From an uncultured Lachnospiraceae bacterium (GTDB lineage: Bacteria > Bacillota > Clostridia > Lachnospirales > Lachnospiraceae): 64,000 nucleotides of DNA. Made by a program: the position numbers and the translations under genes. The notes under the pieces were generated by a model. The model was given only the letters and a program-made list of their open reading frames with translations, was not told where the DNA came from and ran no database searches. Below are positions 62,625 through 64,000 of the stretch, in pieces (position 1 is the first letter of the stretch; each line of letters starts with the position of its first letter). The DNA lies in contig CACZJZ010000010.1 of assembly GCA_902781655.1 (NCBI GenBank), positions 37,711-101,710 on the forward strand, given 5' to 3'.

Positions 62625-63770
62625 ATGGGAAACTATGAACAATGGGCGGAAACTGTACTCGAAAAAGTCCGCCATAAACTGGCATGGGTAAGTGAAAAAA
62701 ATCAGGATAAGATACCATATACGACAGATTCCGAGGGAAATTATGACGACCGTTCCAGACAGGGGCAGGAGGGGGCGGATAACGGCATCAACTGGTGGAC
62801 GAACGGCTTCTGGGGAGGACTCCAGTGGCTTTTATATCAGGATACCGGTGATGAGAGATATTTGAAAACAGCAAGGAACTTAGAAGAGAAGCTCAAACAT
62901 TGTTTTCAGGAATATTATGGCCTGCACCATGACGTGGGCTTTATGTTCGTGCCGACAGCAGTGGCTGACTACAGGCTGACAGGAAATCCGGAATCCAGAA
63001 AAATCGGTTTACATGCCGCTGACATTCTGGCAGGAAGGTTTAATCCGGTAGGTAGATTTATACGTGCATGGAATGATATAGGAGAAGACACGAGAGGATG
63101 GGCCATCATAGATTGTATGTTTAACCTGTCGCTCCTTTATTGGGCCGCTGAAGAGACCGGAGACCCCAGGTTTAGGCAGATCGCAATGATGCATGCGGAT
63201 ACAGTAATGGAACATTTCGTAAGGCCTGACGGTTCTGTAAAGCATATCGTGGAATTTGACCCGGAAACAGGCGCTTATCTGAAAAGCCGCGGAGGGCAGG
63301 GATATCAGGAAGGTTCTTCCTGGACGCGTGGACAGGGCTGGGCGCTCTATGGCTTTATGATCAGCTATATTCATACGGGAAAGCAGGAATATCTTGATAC
63401 GGCAAAAAAGATCGCACATTACTGTATGGCCAATATCCCGGAGAACGGGATCATTCCGGTGGATTTCCGCCAGCCGCCCGAACCTGCCTGGGAGGACTCC
63501 TGCGGCGCATGCGTCATAGCAGGAGGGCTCTTGGAGATATCCGGGCATGTCCCTGAACTGGAAAAGAAAATTTATGTGGAAGCGGCTGTGAAAATTCTAA
63601 AGGCGATTGATGGCTCGCGTGCCGACTGGACGGAAAAATGCGATGCGATCGTTCAGAACTGCAGCACTTCGTATCATGACAGGAATCACCACATGACGAT
63701 GGTCTATGCGGACTATTTCTTTATCGAAGCCGTTTATAAGCTGAAAAATACAGGAATATTACTTTGGTAA
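62625..63770 (+). CDS. GH88/GH105 unsaturated glucuronyl hydrolase
   Basis: 381 residues, (alpha/alpha)6 barrel. GINWWTNGFWGGLQWLLYQD, HHDVGFMFVPTAVADYRL (catalytic Asp in DVGFM), DTRGWAIIDCMFNLSLLYWA (second catalytic Asp), and SSWTRGQGWALYGFMISYIH. AGGAGG lies upstream of the ATG. Hydrates the double bond of unsaturated glucuronic or galacturonic acid at chain ends, releasing a 5-keto-4-deoxyuronate that KduI accepts. No signal peptide, so cytoplasmic. Confidence 0.93.
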   Translation: MGNYEQWAETVLEKVRHKLAWVSEKNQDKIPYTTDSEGNYDDRSRQGQEGADNGINWWTNGFWGGLQWLLYQDTGDERYLKTARNLEEKLKHCFQEYYGLHHDVGFMFVPTAVADYRLTGNPESRKIGLHAADILAGRFNPVGRFIRAWNDIGEDTRGWAIIDCMFNLSLLYWAAEETGDPRFRQIAMMHADTVMEHFVRPDGSVKHIVEFDPETGAYLKSRGGQGYQEGSSWTRGQGWALYGFMISYIHTGKQEYLDTAKKIAHYCMANIPENGIIPVDFRQPPEPAWEDSCGACVIAGGLLEISGHVPELEKKIYVEAAVKILKAIDGSRADWTEKCDAIVQNCSTSYHDRNHHMTMVYADYFFIEAVYKLKNTGILLW

Positions 63771-63817
63771 TAAGCAGGAGAAAGGATTTTAAGGATATTT
63801 TCGAAGAAGCAAGATAA

Positions 63818-63872
63818 AATTATGTAATACTTTCCCAACCAGTGAGACTATATCGACAATGACATAGTCTCA
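63818..63872 (+). repeat. IS-end-like sequence, copy 2, with hairpin
   Basis: 63818-63853 matches 57190-57225 at 32 of 36 bases. It continues into an inverted repeat TGAGACTAT (63843-63851) / ATAGTCTCA (63864-63872), probably the transcript end of the leftward transposase gene that stops at 63903. Confidence 0.55.
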
Positions 63873-63902
63873 GATGGATGTTTTCTTCATCGACCTGTTG
63901 GG

Positions 63903-64000
63903 TCACGTTGATGGTTCTGGCGGAGCTGCCTTCGGCTTATTTTTGCTACCCAGCGGTCTGCCACGTTTACGCTTTACCGGCTGTTCCGTCTGATCGGATG
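63903..64000 (-). CDS. Transposase, C-terminal fragment (continues past window)
   Basis: Only the last 32 residues are present, reading leftward to a stop at 63903-63905. They end in a basic AT-hook-like tail, KRKRGRPLGSKNKPK, a feature of several IS transposases. The IS family cannot be decided from this piece. Confidence 0.55.
   Translation of the reverse strand, partial: SDQTEQPVKRKRGRPLGSKNKPKAAPPEPST

Noticed and set aside
57190-63853. Composite transposon with inverted IS ends
   Set aside because: The two end-like copies are in the same orientation and only one has an adjacent transposase fragment, so a classic composite transposon is not supported.
1-64000. CRISPR arrays, rRNA or tRNA genes
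   Set aside because: No regularly spaced direct repeats of CRISPR size, no rRNA-like conserved blocks and no cloverleaf with CCA-adjacent features noticed by eye.

Overview
The window looks like chromosomal DNA of an anaerobic, glycan-degrading Firmicute, most likely a gut Lachnospiraceae (Clostridia). This is inferred from gene content: Clostridia-type ComEA/ComEC, GerMN lipoprotein, LL-diaminopimelate aminotransferase, rubrerythrin plus desulfoferrodoxin, a Rho with a long disordered insert, and YesM/YesN control of LplB/YtcP-type sugar transporters. No rRNA, tRNA or CRISPR array was seen. No database search could be run, so names rest on motif and family recognition.

Layout. 1-1458: lower-GC carbohydrate genes (end of a GH2 enzyme, then a GH43). 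1519-11031: a cell-envelope glycan block, with two polytopic GT-C-like proteins, a very large YfhO-discoidin-GH20 fusion and a membrane-anchored solute-binding-like protein. 11060-21205: a peptide ABC transporter (binding protein, two permeases, two ATPases) followed by an aminotransferase (DapL family), AEC carrier, Asp/Glu racemase-family protein and D-2-hydroxyacid dehydrogenase. These look like one import-and-convert unit for amino-acid-type substrates. 21279-33266: housekeeping (comEA, two-component system, GerMN, comEC, a C39-like cysteine-peptidase-fold protein, holA, DUF1653, mutY, GT2). 33272-36534: PAP2 protein, glyA, LUD protein. 36747-37321: a gene-free stretch with a near-consensus promoter and a strong terminator, the best candidate for a large non-coding RNA. 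37362-41615: rho, rubrerythrin, desulfoferrodoxin, cytidylate-kinase-like protein.

41762-64000 is accessory DNA for uronate- and rhamnose-containing polysaccharides. A consensus promoter drives kduI-kduD, followed by decayed KDPG aldolase and KDG kinase genes. Then come a truncated DNA adenine methylase fused to a broken GH78 rhamnosidase, a YesN/YesM system, a three-gene sugar ABC importer, a GH95/DUF5703-like hydrolase, a 5'-truncated GH2 gene split by a group II intron, a GH39, an unknown gene with an amber codon, a GH88/105 unsaturated glucuronyl hydrolase and a transposase end. GH88/105 releases unsaturated uronate that KduI and KduD would process; the two steps after that are broken here. 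Several lesions are +1 changes at 7-base homopolymers, and IS-end-like repeats flank 57.2-63.8 kb, so this half is being remodelled.

Most interesting: the putative ~540-nt RNA at 36782-37321; the YfhO-GH20 fusion; the intron whose removal restores the GH2 frame exactly; the transporter-aminotransferase-racemase-dehydrogenase-AEC cluster; and phased repeats in front of the sugar transporter.
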